Positions 34,938 through 44,551 of a stretch of DNA of 64,000 bases are shown here, piece by piece. A model generated the notes under the pieces. The model was not told the DNA's origin. It was given only the letters and a program-made list of their open reading frames with translations, and made no database searches. Location: positions 18,890-82,889 of the forward strand of contig NZ_QBKN01000025.1 of assembly GCF_003054175.1 (NCBI RefSeq), read 5' to 3'. Both the position numbers and the translations under genes were made by a program. Position 1 is the stretch's first letter. Each line of letters opens with the position of its first letter. Source of the stretch: Allosediminivita pacifica. GTDB lineage: Bacteria > Pseudomonadota > Alphaproteobacteria > Rhodobacterales > Rhodobacteraceae.

Positions 34938-35651
34938 ATGCGCCGTGCGGGGGGGCTCGCGCTCGCGGCGCTGGTCGCGACTGGCTTGGCCCTCTGGACC
35001 GCCGCGCAGATGACCTCGTCGCCCGCCCCGCAGGATGGCATCCTCACCACGGCACTGCCAGCCGACAGCCCCCTGTCGCTGGCCGTGCTCGGCACCAGCC
35101 TGTCCCATGGCGAAAGCTGGCCGGAGCTTCTGGCTGAAAGGCTCTCGACCTGCCTCGACCACCAAGTGACGGTCGACGTGATCGCACGGCCCGGCGCGGC
35201 CTCCGACTGGGGCCTGACGCAGGCCGGCACCCTCGCCGACCTGTCGCCGGACATCGCCCTCGTGGAATTCGCCATCAACGACGCGGACATTCTGGATGGT
35301 CTCTCCCTGCGCGCGGCTTACCGTAACGACGCGGAAATCATTTCTCGCATCCGCGACCAGAGCCCGGACACCCGCATCTTCCTCATGACGACGAGCCCCG
35401 CCCACGGTCTGCGCGGGCTCGCAAGGCCCCGTCTTGGCGCCCATTACCGGCAGTACCGCGACCTCGCGGAAGAGCTCGACCTCGGGCTTGCCGACCTCTA
35501 TCCGCGCTGGCTCGCCCTGCCCCGGGCCGAGCGCGGCATGGCCGGGGGCGGGCTGCACCCGGACCCCGAAACCGCTGCGGCGCTCATCGTGCCGCCGCTC
35601 GCCGACCTACTGGCACAGACAGCCGGGCATCCCGGCTGCGCCCCCGTCTGA
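34938..35651 (+). CDS. SGNH/GDSL-family hydrolase, exported
   Basis: A 237-aa protein with an N-terminal hydrophobic segment (AGGLALAALVATGLALWTAA). The four SGNH blocks can be seen: GTSLSHGESW (Ser), the glycine in ARPGAASDWG, FAINDAD (Asn) and GLHPDPETA (Asp/His). The usual GDS is GTS here. Such enzymes are acyl-esterases or acyltransferases acting on polysaccharide substituents in the periplasm. It follows the hexapeptide acyltransferase with a one-base gap, so the pair may add and edit O-acyl groups. It converges on the GT4 gene with a one-base gap. Confidence 0.85.
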   Translation: MRRAGGLALAALVATGLALWTAAQMTSSPAPQDGILTTALPADSPLSLAVLGTSLSHGESWPELLAERLSTCLDHQVTVDVIARPGAASDWGLTQAGTLADLSPDIALVEFAINDADILDGLSLRAAYRNDAEIISRIRDQSPDTRIFLMTTSPAHGLRGLARPRLGAHYRQYRDLAEELDLGLADLYPRWLALPRAERGMAGGGLHPDPETAAALIVPPLADLLAQTAGHPGCAPV

Positions 35652-35652
35652 G

Positions 35653-36897
35653 CTACTTCTCGGCGACCCGCTTGTAGGCTCCGATCAAGGAATCGATCTG
35701 GTAGCTCCAGTTCAGCGTGCTCTCGATGCGCTCGCGACCATAGCGCCCCATCTCGGCCCGCCGCTCGGGATCGTCCAGAAGCTCGACGAGCTTCTCGGCC
35801 AAGTCATGGGTATCGTTGGGCTTGGCGTAAAGCGAGGCCTCCTCCGCCGAATACCGGCCCTCGGTCACCTCGAACTGCACCTGCGGCTTCGAATAGGCCA
35901 TGTATTCCATGACCTTGTTCATCGTCGACTTGTCGTTCATCGGATTCACACGGTCGGGGTTCACGCAGACGTCGGCCGAGGACAGCATGGAAAACAGCTC
36001 GTCGTCCGGGGCGCGGCCGGTAAAGGTCACGTGCTCCTCGAGCCCCAGGTCCTTCGCCATGGCCTGCAGCGACTCCAGCGCGGGGCCACCCCCGACGCAG
36101 ACGAACTGCACGTCGCGCTTCATGTCGAAGACGATCTCGCGCGCGGCCTCCAGCAGCAGGTCGATGCCCTCCTGGTCGCCCATGACGCCGACGTAGCCCA
36201 CCATGTGCGGACGCCCCTTGCGCCAGGCCGGATCGGGATCGAGCATCTTGAGCTTCTCGAGGTTCGGCCCCGAGCGCACAACGAAGACATCCTCCGGGGC
36301 CTTGCCGCCGCGGGTCATGGCGATCTCGCGGTAGGACTGGTTGGTCGAGATCACCACCTGCGCCGCCTTGAAGGTCTTGCGCTCGAGGAAGACCATCAGG
36401 CGCCAGAAGAAATCGCGCCGCCCGAATTTGGCCTCGTAAAGCTCGGGGTTGATGTCGTGGTGGTCGAAGATGAACCGCACACCCTTGAACCACTTGTAGG
36501 GCAGCGCCACCAAGAACAGCAGATCCGGCGGGTTGCAGGCCTGGATCGTGTCGAACCCGTGCTTGCGCCAGACCTTCCAGGCCAGCCGGAACTCGTGCCA
36601 GAGCGCCGCGCCGTATTCGACCAGGTAGCCGGACGCGCCCTTGGCATCGAGCGGCAGCGGATGCCGGTAGATGTGGACGCCCTGCAGGCACTCGTAGTGG
36701 GATTCGTGCCCCTTCCCTGTCGGACAGATCACCGCCACCTCGGCCCCGGCGGCGCGCAGAGTGAGGCATTCATGCCAGACACGGCGGTCGAAGGGCAGCG
36801 GCAGGTTCTCGACCAGGATCAGGATCTTGCGCCCCTCAAGGGGGCGCGTTTCCGAGAGCTTGTCGAACATTTCAACGTTCGCCGGCTCCTGGCTCAT
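35653..36897 (-). CDS. Family 4 glycosyltransferase
   Basis: The 414-aa GT-B protein opens with RKILILVENLPLPFDRRVWHECLTL and the Glyco_transf_4 stretch VAVICPTGKGHESHYE. The donor-site region is VGYVGVMGDQEGIDLLLEAA, and the E-x7-E-like motif follows PDDELFSMLSSADVCVNPDRVNPMNDKSTMNKVMEYMAYSKP. FDRRVWHE is typical of EPS-locus GT4s. It overlaps the dehydrogenase gene upstream by ATGA, so sugar precursor and transfer are coupled. The sugar may be the uronic acid made by that enzyme, but this is a guess. Confidence 0.92.
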   Translation of the reverse strand: MSQEPANVEMFDKLSETRPLEGRKILILVENLPLPFDRRVWHECLTLRAAGAEVAVICPTGKGHESHYECLQGVHIYRHPLPLDAKGASGYLVEYGAALWHEFRLAWKVWRKHGFDTIQACNPPDLLFLVALPYKWFKGVRFIFDHHDINPELYEAKFGRRDFFWRLMVFLERKTFKAAQVVISTNQSYREIAMTRGGKAPEDVFVVRSGPNLEKLKMLDPDPAWRKGRPHMVGYVGVMGDQEGIDLLLEAAREIVFDMKRDVQFVCVGGGPALESLQAMAKDLGLEEHVTFTGRAPDDELFSMLSSADVCVNPDRVNPMNDKSTMNKVMEYMAYSKPQVQFEVTEGRYSAEEASLYAKPNDTHDLAEKLVELLDDPERRAEMGRYGRERIESTLNWSYQIDSLIGAYKRVAEK

Positions 36898-38192
36898 ACC
36901 ATCCCCCCTTCATACGCCGAGATAGGGGAAAGCTTGCCAAGGTCGACCACCTCGGTGCCCGCTTCAAGCGCCAGCGTCTTGCCGGTACCGTTGGTGATGA
37001 TGACGCGGTCGTAGCCGCCCTTTTCCACCTGCTCCTTGTCGATCAGCAGGCGCTTGAGCTGCGGAAGCTGGCTGTAGGCGTAACCGAGGTTGGCACCGAC
37101 CAGCTTCATCGCGTCCACGTAGGGGTCGTAGATCTCGAGCGCGTAGCCAGCCGCCAGCAGTTTGCGTGCAAGGTCCACGTTGGGGCTTTCGCGCAGGTCG
37201 TCGGTATCAGCCTTGAAGGCAAGCCCGACCATCAGAACCCGCGCCGGGGGCGCCAGTCCTTCGACCGCGTGCATGAAGAGCCGGTGCTTGTGGGCGTCGT
37301 TCGACCGCAGCAGGCTGTCGATCAGATGCGTGCTCACGCCGATGTCGCCGGCGATGTGCTGCAGCGCGCGCACGTCCTTGGGCAGGCAAGAGCCGCCGAA
37401 GGCGCCACCGGGCCGCAGGTAGTAGGGCGAGATGTTCAGCTTGGTGTCCGAGACAAAGATCTTGTGCATGTCCATCGGGTCGACCCCGAGATCGAGACAG
37501 ATCCGCCCGAGCTCGTTGGCATAGGCCACCTTGACCGCGTGCCAGGTGTTGTCCGCGAACTTGGTGAACTCGGCCGTCCGGAACTGGACGTGGAAGGTCT
37601 CCGAATCGATGTTGGCGTGCAGCGCTTCCATGTTCTTGCAGGGCGCGCCATCACGCGTGCCGACGACGATCTTCGGCGGCGCGAAGTAGTCGCCCACGGC
37701 AGAGCCTTCGCGCAGGAACTCGGGATTGTAGACGATCTCGACCAGCTTGTCCCAGTCGTCACCGAACTGCGCCTCGAAGATCGGGATCACCAGCTCCTCG
37801 ATCGTGCCGGGCCGGAAGGTCGACCGGTAGGTGACCGTCAGCGGCGTCTTCCGGTCGGCCTTCACGCTCTCGGCGATCTGGCGGGTGACGTCGGCGATGT
37901 AGCGCATGTTGTGCGAGCCGTCCGGACCGGAAGGCGTACCGACGCAGACGATGGCGATGTCGGCCTCGTCTAGGTGCGGATTGACGCTGGTGTCCGCCCG
38001 GAAATGGCCGCTTTCGAGCGCCGACTTCAGCAGTTCCTCGATGCCCGGCTCTGTGTTCGGCGGCACGCCGTTGTTCAGCGAGGTCACCTTGCCGTGGCTG
38101 ACGTCGACGCCGGTCACGTGGTGGCCTTCGCTCGCGATGCAGCAGGCTGCGGTCAGCCCGACGTAGCCGATGCCTAGAATGACGATATTCAT
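36894..38192 (-). CDS. UDP-glucose/GDP-mannose 6-dehydrogenase, AlgD-like
   Basis: Cytoplasmic nucleotide-sugar dehydrogenase of 432 aa that makes a UDP- or GDP-uronic acid by two NAD-dependent oxidations. Motifs: GIGYVGLTAACC at the N-terminus, CVGTPSGPDGSHN, YRSTFRPGT, NPEFLREGSAVGDY, and the catalytic cysteine in GGAFGGSCLPKDVRAL. The CLPKDVRAL form and FKADTDDLRESPNV are closer to GDP-mannose dehydrogenase AlgD than to UDP-glucose dehydrogenase. ATG 38192 has AAGGAGC about 13 bases upstream, a long spacing; two earlier in-frame starts lack ribosome sites. It supplies an acidic sugar to the EPS. Confidence 0.92.
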   Translation of the reverse strand: MNIVILGIGYVGLTAACCIASEGHHVTGVDVSHGKVTSLNNGVPPNTEPGIEELLKSALESGHFRADTSVNPHLDEADIAIVCVGTPSGPDGSHNMRYIADVTRQIAESVKADRKTPLTVTYRSTFRPGTIEELVIPIFEAQFGDDWDKLVEIVYNPEFLREGSAVGDYFAPPKIVVGTRDGAPCKNMEALHANIDSETFHVQFRTAEFTKFADNTWHAVKVAYANELGRICLDLGVDPMDMHKIFVSDTKLNISPYYLRPGGAFGGSCLPKDVRALQHIAGDIGVSTHLIDSLLRSNDAHKHRLFMHAVEGLAPPARVLMVGLAFKADTDDLRESPNVDLARKLLAAGYALEIYDPYVDAMKLVGANLGYAYSQLPQLKRLLIDKEQVEKGGYDRVIITNGTGKTLALEAGTEVVDLGKLSPISAYEGGMV

Positions 38193-38387
38193 GCTTGTGC
38201 TGAGCTCCTTCTCACCGCGCATCTTGCGGAATTTCTGCCCGTGCGGGCCGCGCCTGCCATGCAGGCGCAATGGATGATTGAATTCTGTAAGGCGCCCGAG
38301 CGCCGTGACCGAGTCCTTGCGCGCACATACGCGGCCCGATCGGAGCGGACCGCAATCTCGAAAGCCGAGCTCAAGAGGGTCAGACGA

Positions 38388-39328
38388 TCAGGCAAGCCAT
38401 TTTCCAAAACGGGTCGAGTACATGAAAACGGCGAAGAGGACCGAAAGCGCGAGCGCGATCGACGCACCGGGCAATGTCGTCAGATCGATGCCGAGCGCCA
38501 TCCTTGCCGCCGCGCTCACCACGACATGACAAAGATAAACAAAGAATGAAAGCGTCCCCAGCGTCCGGGCCAGAGGCGCGGATCTAAAGGGAAACAGCAG
38601 CGCGCAGGCGAAGATCGGCGCCGCCACGGTCATCTGGCTCGTCCCCTGCACGCCTGCAGCGGCGAGCAGCAGCCCCACGGGGTGATCGCCGCGCCCGCGG
38701 CCAGCAGGTGCCCAGATCGGGCTCGCACCGCGAAAAGCAGCGTGCCGATCGCAGGAGATACACAGTAGAGCACCCAGATCGACCAGAACCTCGGCAGAAC
38801 TTGCGCCTGCCAGCAAAGGATCGCCGCGATGCAGACCGCAAGCGTGATGAGGATGAGCCCCGCCGCCTGAGTGGCGTTGCGAGCCGCGGGCGGACGCCCC
38901 CGGAACGCCAGCGCTAGGACGACCAAGCTGACGAAGGCCCATGGCAGGAACCAGAGCTGCCCCATCGTGCCTTCCGGCGGCATCCAGACCGCCATCTCGG
39001 CCCTCACCGACGCAGGATCGAACCCGGCGGATGCAGCCTTGCCCAGAAGATGCAGCGCCGCCCAGACGAGGCAGGGATAGAGGAGGCGCCGCGCGCGTGC
39101 AGTCAGGTAGGTCGGAAGATCCGTCTTCGGCGCGATGAAGCCCGAGAGCGCGAAATAGGTCATCGCCATGGCAAAGAACCCGACCGCCGCTTGATCGGAC
39201 GAACGGAAGGCGGCGCCCGTGTGAAACAGGACGATGACCAGGGCCGCGCCGAAGCGCAGGTAGTCGATCAGCGGATTGTAGGCGCGGGCCCCGCGTAGCC
39301 CCATCCCGATATCGACCCTCTGGCTCAA
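38388..39328 (-). pseudogene. Membrane acyltransferase_3 family protein, frameshifted at 38673-38676
   Basis: The first part (39328 down to about 38680) has the acyltransferase_3 opening, YLRFGAALVIVLFHTGAAF with the catalytic His, FALSGFIAPKTDLPTYLTARARRLLYPCLVW and WFLPWAFVSLVVLAL. At a run of four G (minus strand) the frame shifts: LAAGAAITPWG runs out to a stop at 38630, while the next frame gives GLLLAAAGVQGTSQ and two more membrane segments ending FGKWLA at 38388. One extra G restores about 313 aa. It resembles the intact acyltransferase at 29222-30205 in kind but not closely in sequence. Real mutation or homopolymer error. Confidence 0.82.
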
Positions 39329-39550
39329 GTCAGCTCACCGTTTCCGGGCCGGCGGACGGCCCATTCGCAATCAAGAAATGCGCCCGCCTTTTGCCGAAAC
39401 TTCCACAGGATTGCCACGCAAAAAACAGGAATGCGCCCCTTTATGGCTTGCCCAGAATAAATGCCGCGTTAACCACGCCTTTCGTTTCCGGCATGGGCGG
39501 CAATCATGGCGCATCGTCCCGTCATGCCCTCCCGAAGCGTGGCCCTCGTA

Positions 39551-40420
39551 TCACGGTCGCCCCGTCAGCGCCTGCCGCAGCATCCAGCCCATGCGCGACA
39601 GTCTCTGCCGCACCAGCGTGCCCAACGCCGCGCGCTTTTCGCCGCCATCGCGCAGCCCCGGATGCCGCAACACGCGCGGAACATGGACAAGGATGCTGAC
39701 CGGCATCAGCCCGGCCCGCCCCACCCATCTCAGCCGTGAAACCGGGTCCGTACCGTTCACGCCGAAGCTCTCCAGCGTCATCCGCTTCCACTTCTTCGCG
39801 AGCGCCGGCCAGTCGCTGCGCGAGGGATGCGTGACGCGCAGGCGGTCCTCGTAGCGAATCGAGAAACCCCGCGATGTCGCCCGCTGGCACCACTCAAGGT
39901 CCTCGGACAGCCCGACCACGAAGGGACCCGTCGCTTCGAAGACCCCGCGCGTGGTCAGCAGGTTCGCCGTGACCGAGAAGTTCTCTTCCTCGACGTAGCG
40001 GCGATTGTCGAAGGCAAAGACCGCCTCGAAGGCCTCCGCGCCGGACCGCGGCGGCGGGGTTTCGTCGAAGACCCCCACGGCGCCACCTACGAGATCCGCA
40101 CTGTCGGATACCGCAAGCGCCGTCGCCACCCAGTCGGACGCGGGCACGCAGTCTGCATCGGTAAAGAAAAGCCTGGGCGCCGTGGTTTCGGCCACGCCTC
40201 GGTTGCGCGCGGCAGCCGCCCCCTTGCGCGCCTCGATCACCAGGCGCACGCCGGGAAAGGCGGTGCGAACGGGCCCCAGATCGTCGGTCGAGGAGTTGTC
40301 GACCACGACCAGCTCGACGTCCGGCCCGACCTGCGGCGCCAGCGCCTCGAGACAGCGCAACAGGCGCGGCACGTCGTTGTAATGGGGAATGATGATCGCG
40401 GCTTCGGGCATAGCCCCCAC
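39551..40420 (-). CDS. Family 2 glycosyltransferase
   Basis: The 289-aa protein has the GT2 pattern [51 protein letters not shown], the metal site FFTDADCVPA and LSEDLEWCQRATSRGFSI in place of the ED-x6-R region. Residues 240-289 contain basic stretches but no clear membrane helix apart from a weak LMPVSILVHVPRVL. ATG 40411 three codons inside is an alternative start. Predicted to add one sugar to the repeat unit; specificity unknown. Confidence 0.9.
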   Translation of the reverse strand: MGAMPEAAIIIPHYNDVPRLLRCLEALAPQVGPDVELVVVDNSSTDDLGPVRTAFPGVRLVIEARKGAAAARNRGVAETTAPRLFFTDADCVPASDWVATALAVSDSADLVGGAVGVFDETPPPRSGAEAFEAVFAFDNRRYVEEENFSVTANLLTTRGVFEATGPFVVGLSEDLEWCQRATSRGFSIRYEDRLRVTHPSRSDWPALAKKWKRMTLESFGVNGTDPVSRLRWVGRAGLMPVSILVHVPRVLRHPGLRDGGEKRAALGTLVRQRLSRMGWMLRQALTGRP

Positions 40421-40500
40421 TCTTCCAAAAGCTATCGGGCGTCACTCGTGATGAAAAACCCTTACCATGTCACCCACCCCCGCAGAAAACGTGGCGAATT

Positions 40501-40519
40501 TTCGGCATAGGTTGCCGAA
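40501..40519. promoter_or_regulatory. Palindrome in the GT2-sulfotransferase divergent region
   Basis: TTCGGCA, five bases, TGCCGAA. A second small palindrome TTGC-ATC-GCAA follows at 40524-40534. Both lie about 70-100 bp before the sulfotransferase start and the same side of the GT2 promoter. A shared operator is possible; a short hairpin is the alternative. Confidence 0.35.
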
Positions 40520-40603
40520 ATACTTGCATCGCAAGGGGTTTTCGCAGAGTAGTCGACCCGCCGGGCGGACGCCTGCGACCCCTTATCACGATCGACCATC
40601 CGG

Positions 40604-41374
40604 ATGCCATTTTTCAAGATAGACCAGCGGCTTGTCTACTACGCCCACGTGCCCAAGTGCGGCGGGTCCTCCATCGCGCAATACATTCGCGACCGGTTCG
40701 GCCCACTCGCATTTCATGAAAGCGGCTTTCTCTCACGACCCGAGGCAGAGCGCTGGACGAAATCCTCGCCCCAGCACGTGGACGCCGAGGTTCTCGAACG
40801 CCTGATCCCGCTGTCCTTCTTCGACGCGGTATTCACCATTGTGCGGCACCCGGTCAAACGCGCGGTGAGCACCTACCATTTCCAGCTGGAACTCGAGCAA
40901 TCGATCCTCCCCGGTACGAGTTTTTCCGATTGGCTTAGCGGGCTTGAGGAACGCCACGCGCGGGATACCTTTGCCTTTGACAATCACACCCGACCGATGA
41001 CCGAGATCGTGCCTGAAGGCGCCACCGTCTTTCATATGGAACATGGGCTCGACAGTCTCGTGCTCTGGTTCGACGCCGTATCGGGCCGGGCCGAGGGCCC
41101 GCGCGCCATTCTCCCCGAGAACACGCGCGGCGACTACGTTCAGGTCAGTGGCGAGCGTGTCACCCCGTCCGAAGGTGATATCGCCGCGATCGCCCGGATC
41201 TACGCCGCCGATTTCAAACGCTTCGGCTACGTGCCCGACGACTTTGCTCCTGTCGCCGCCGCACCGCAGCTCGACGCCGGCTTCCTCAAGGCCCGGGACA
41301 AGGCCCTCGCCAATGCTGCCAGTCCGGTGGGCCGTCTGCGGCGCAAGGTTGTCCGCAGGCTTCAACGGCTCTGA
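40604..41374 (+). CDS. PAPS-dependent sulfotransferase family protein
   Basis: A 256-aa cytosolic-type sulfotransferase (family 2 carbohydrate group). The 5'-phosphosulfate loop is HVPKCGGSSIAQYI near residue 15 and the 3'-phosphate motif is IVRHPVKRAVSTYHF near residue 83. It would move sulfate from PAPS to a sugar hydroxyl. The flippase gene follows after 12 bases, so sulfation probably happens on the lipid-linked repeat unit before export. No PAPS-synthesis genes are in the window. The ribosome site is weak. Confidence 0.88.
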   Translation: MPFFKIDQRLVYYAHVPKCGGSSIAQYIRDRFGPLAFHESGFLSRPEAERWTKSSPQHVDAEVLERLIPLSFFDAVFTIVRHPVKRAVSTYHFQLELEQSILPGTSFSDWLSGLEERHARDTFAFDNHTRPMTEIVPEGATVFHMEHGLDSLVLWFDAVSGRAEGPRAILPENTRGDYVQVSGERVTPSEGDIAAIARIYAADFKRFGYVPDDFAPVAAAPQLDAGFLKARDKALANAASPVGRLRRKVVRRLQRL

Positions 41375-41386
41375 CGGACCCGGGGA

Positions 41387-42778
41387 ATGCTTCGCAAGGC
41401 CCTTCTGATCCTGTCGGGAAATGCGGCCGCCTCGCTTCTCCTGTTCGCACGCAACCTTGTCATCGCGCGGCTGATCGCGGTCGAGGATTACGGGATCGCC
41501 TCGACCTTCGCGATTGCGATGTCCGTCGTCGAGATGGCCTCGCAACTTGGCCTTCAACAGATGATCGTCCAGGCGCGCGAAGGGGAGGACCCGCATTTCC
41601 AGGCCGCCCTGCAGGGCTTCCAGGTGCTGCGGGGCGTGATCTCGGGCGTGGTGCTTTTCCTCGCCGCGGGGCTCGTCGCGGATTTCCTGATTATCCCCGA
41701 GGTCGCCTGGGCCTATCAGGTCATGGCGCTGGTCCCCGTCCTGAACGCGCTACAGCACTTCGACATCCACCGCATGAACCGCGACTTGCGCTTCTGGCCT
41801 TTGATCCTGACGGGCGCAGTGCCGGCACTCCTGTCGCTCGCGGCCCTGTGGCCGCTGACGGTCTGGTTCGGCGACTACCGCGTGATGCTCTTTGCACTGA
41901 TCGTGCAGGCTGCCATCGCTACGATCACCTCCCATGCCACTGCCGAGCGCCCCTACCGGCTGGTGCTCGACCGACAGATCATGGCACGATCGCTCGCGTT
42001 TGGCTGGCCGCTGCTGATCAACGGCTTCCTGCTTTTCGCGGTCTTCCAGGGCGACAAGCTGATCGTGGGCCGAGAGCTCGGGATGGCGCCGCTCGCCATC
42101 TTTTCCATGGGCGTGACGCTCACACTGACCCCGACGCTGGTGCTCGGGAAATCGGCGCAGAACTTCTTCCTGCCGCAGCTCGGGCGCCTGGCCACGTCAC
42201 GTGACGAAGACCCCGCGCCCTTCGCCACCGTCGCGCAGGCCATGCTTCAGGCCACGCTTCTGAGCAGCTGCCTTCTGGTCCTCGCGATCCTCTTGCTTGG
42301 GCCGATGCTCGTCACGGTCGCGCTAGGCGACAAATACGCCGAACTGATCCCGCTGCTTGCACTCTTCGCGGTTCAGCAGGGGCTGCGGTCTTTCCGGACG
42401 GGGCCGAACGTCATTGCCCTTTCCGGCGGCCACACCGTGAATGCCATGCTGTCTAACGCCGTCCGCGTAGCCAGCCTGCCGCTGGCATGGTGGGTGATCG
42501 CGAGGGGCGGGAGCATCGCCAGCCTGCTGACCATCGCTGTCATCGCCGAAATACTGGGCTTCGTGGTGGCGATGGCGATGGCGCAAAGGTCGCTCTCGCT
42601 CTCGTTCCGCCCAAGCTGGCCCGCGATCGCGCTTTCCGCTCTGATCATTCTGGCCGTCGGCGTGACGGTCGTCAGCCCAGGCCTCGCCACCCTCGGCCTC
42701 TGGGCCTCGGCAATCCTCTTCGTGCCGCTGCTCTGGAGCATGAAGGAGTTCCGGCACAACATCCGCGCCGCTGCCTGA
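41387..42778 (+). CDS. Oligosaccharide flippase (Wzx/MATE-like)
   Basis: The 463-aa protein has about twelve to fourteen hydrophobic segments and the polysaccharide-synthesis (MVF/PST) opening LILSGNAAASLLLFARNLVIARLIAVEDYGIASTF. Further family features: QLGLQQMIVQ, AFGWPLLINGFLLFAVFQGDKLIVGRELG. It flips undecaprenyl-linked repeat units from the cytoplasmic to the periplasmic face. It is linked to the sulfotransferase gene upstream and converges on xrtD. The paired polymerase is probably that at 31207-32577. Confidence 0.92.
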   Translation: MLRKALLILSGNAAASLLLFARNLVIARLIAVEDYGIASTFAIAMSVVEMASQLGLQQMIVQAREGEDPHFQAALQGFQVLRGVISGVVLFLAAGLVADFLIIPEVAWAYQVMALVPVLNALQHFDIHRMNRDLRFWPLILTGAVPALLSLAALWPLTVWFGDYRVMLFALIVQAAIATITSHATAERPYRLVLDRQIMARSLAFGWPLLINGFLLFAVFQGDKLIVGRELGMAPLAIFSMGVTLTLTPTLVLGKSAQNFFLPQLGRLATSRDEDPAPFATVAQAMLQATLLSSCLLVLAILLLGPMLVTVALGDKYAELIPLLALFAVQQGLRSFRTGPNVIALSGGHTVNAMLSNAVRVASLPLAWWVIARGGSIASLLTIAVIAEILGFVVAMAMAQRSLSLSFRPSWPAIALSALIILAVGVTVVSPGLATLGLWASAILFVPLLWSMKEFRHNIRAAA

Positions 42779-42819
42779 GGCGCGAGAGCGGAAACCCGGC
42801 CCCGCCTCAGACACCGGAG

Positions 42820-44415
42820 CTACTCCGGAATGTAGCGCGGCAGAGGCTCGAGCGCCTTGGCCATGAAGCCCTGAAGCCGCGCGTCCGCATCGGCTTCGGT
42901 CTCATTGGGGCCAATCGTCGTGACGAAACGCACAAGCGCGCCGTCCGTCCGTCCCCGCGTGAGGCTGTCCTTCAGGACCGAGATCTTGGCCGCGAAGTCG
43001 TTGGTCATGCGCGTGCCACGCTGCTCGAACCAGTAGTAGACCAGTTGCCGGTTCAACCCCTTCTCGATCACCGCGCGATTGACGGTGAATGTGTCGTAGA
43101 CCGTCTGCGGCATCGACACCTCGTAGGGATCGAGCGAATAGATCTCCCATCCGCCGTTGGGCAGGCAGACCTCGGGCGAATGAAGCCCCTCGCCCTCGGT
43201 CTGGCTATGATACCAGGCCGAGAAGAACTGCACCGGTTCGGCGCCGGGCGACATGTAGACCGCGTTCACGTAATCCGACGCGCCGAGAACCTCTTCCACC
43301 TCCTCGTCGAGCGGCACGAAGGTTGCCGACCAGTCGTCGAAACGGCTGGGGAAGAGCGCGAAACTGTCGCGCGGCGGGGCCGAAGGCTCCACCCGCGGGG
43401 TGACGATGAAGGCCGCGGCCACCGCCGTCGACACCAGCGCCGCCATGATCAGCCCGCGCGACGCGTCGATCCCGAAGATGCGCGAGGCCTGCGGGCCGAG
43501 CCCCTGGAAATCGAGGTCGATCGTATCGGCCAGCGACTTGGGGTTGCGCGTCATGCGCTGCAGGATCACCGCGGTCAGGAACAGGATGCCAACGCAGGCG
43601 CCGAAGATCACCCAGCCCTCGAAGAAGTGCAGGAAGCCCTCGGCCTGGCCGATGCCATGACTGTTCACCAGCACGCCGATCATGCCGATCCGGAACGAGT
43701 TCATGAAGACGGTGAGGGGCGCGGCCATCACAAAGAGCAGCGCCTTGTGCCAGAACGGCCCGCGATAGAGGATCGCCGTCAGGTAGGAAAAGCTCAGGAT
43801 CGGGAAGAGATAGCGCAGCCCCGAACATGCCTCGGCCACCTGCAGCTTGAACGGGCCGAGGTCGATGATGTTGCCATCAAGATAGACGGGGATGTCCATC
43901 ATCCGGATGAACCAGACCCCAAGCTCGGACGAGATCCCCTGCAGGAAGATCGTCATCTGCCAGTAGAGGAACTGCGGCAGCGGCAACATGAACACCAGGT
44001 GCAGCACCGGAAGCTGGTGCCGCTTGCCCTCGGCCCAGCCGAAGCAGACCAGAACGACCCCCGCCACCCAGAGGATGAAGGCATAGGTCACCACGTCCGG
44101 AATCGAGGCGAGGTTGCCGAGGATGCCAAGCACAAGTGCGGCGACGATCACCGCGACGCCCGGCCAGCGGTTGACCGGGGTGCCCGCCGGCAGGTGGGTC
44201 TTGTCGCGCAGTTCCCGCAGGAAAAGGTAGAGCGAGATCAGCGGAATCAGCGGGCCGTGGCTGTACTCGGGCGTGATCCAGGCGCGGCCCAGCGACAGGA
44301 ACCCAAGCCAGTAGATCGGAACGGCCGACAGCATGAGCAGCACGAACCACCCGATCCCCTGCATGTTGAGGGGGCGATCCAGGATCTGCCGTTGGACAGA
44401 AGCGGTGCCGGACAT
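42820..44415 (-). CDS. xrtD: Exosortase D (VPLPA-CTERM-specific) fused to an EpsI domain
   Basis: Polytopic transpeptidase-like enzyme of 531 aa. The exosortase core (about residues 20-285, eight hydrophobic segments) carries the expected triad Cys197 ([13 protein letters not shown]), Arg242 ([10 protein letters not shown]) and His263 (FLHFFEGW). The rest (about 300-531) is a periplasmic EpsI/DUF3485 domain with [23 protein letters not shown]. The fusion and the presence in the same locus of two proteins ending in VPLPA-type signals support the D type. It cleaves the C-terminal sorting signal and is thought to join the protein to a surface component, probably EPS. ATG 44415 has AAAGGATC upstream. 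Last gene of a wza-barrel-xrtD run. Confidence 0.95.
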   Translation of the reverse strand: MSGTASVQRQILDRPLNMQGIGWFVLLMLSAVPIYWLGFLSLGRAWITPEYSHGPLIPLISLYLFLRELRDKTHLPAGTPVNRWPGVAVIVAALVLGILGNLASIPDVVTYAFILWVAGVVLVCFGWAEGKRHQLPVLHLVFMLPLPQFLYWQMTIFLQGISSELGVWFIRMMDIPVYLDGNIIDLGPFKLQVAEACSGLRYLFPILSFSYLTAILYRGPFWHKALLFVMAAPLTVFMNSFRIGMIGVLVNSHGIGQAEGFLHFFEGWVIFGACVGILFLTAVILQRMTRNPKSLADTIDLDFQGLGPQASRIFGIDASRGLIMAALVSTAVAAAFIVTPRVEPSAPPRDSFALFPSRFDDWSATFVPLDEEVEEVLGASDYVNAVYMSPGAEPVQFFSAWYHSQTEGEGLHSPEVCLPNGGWEIYSLDPYEVSMPQTVYDTFTVNRAVIEKGLNRQLVYYWFEQRGTRMTNDFAAKISVLKDSLTRGRTDGALVRFVTTIGPNETEADADARLQGFMAKALEPLPRYIPE

Positions 44416-44551
44416 GAATTGATCCTTTGGAAATGCCTTGCGCACAGGGCCTTACGTGCCGGCCCGCATTACGACAAAAATGTGGCGCCTGACAAGAAGA
44501 CCGACTCAAACGTGACGATATGTTGATAGGTCCGCGCCCATGGTCGCCGTT

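Noticed and set aside
42487..44526. Long plus-strand open frame (679 codons) opposite xrtD
   Set aside because: It is antisense to a clear exosortase, is rich in Arg, His and Gln, has no recognisable domain and no ribosome site. Such frames are usual opposite high-GC genes.
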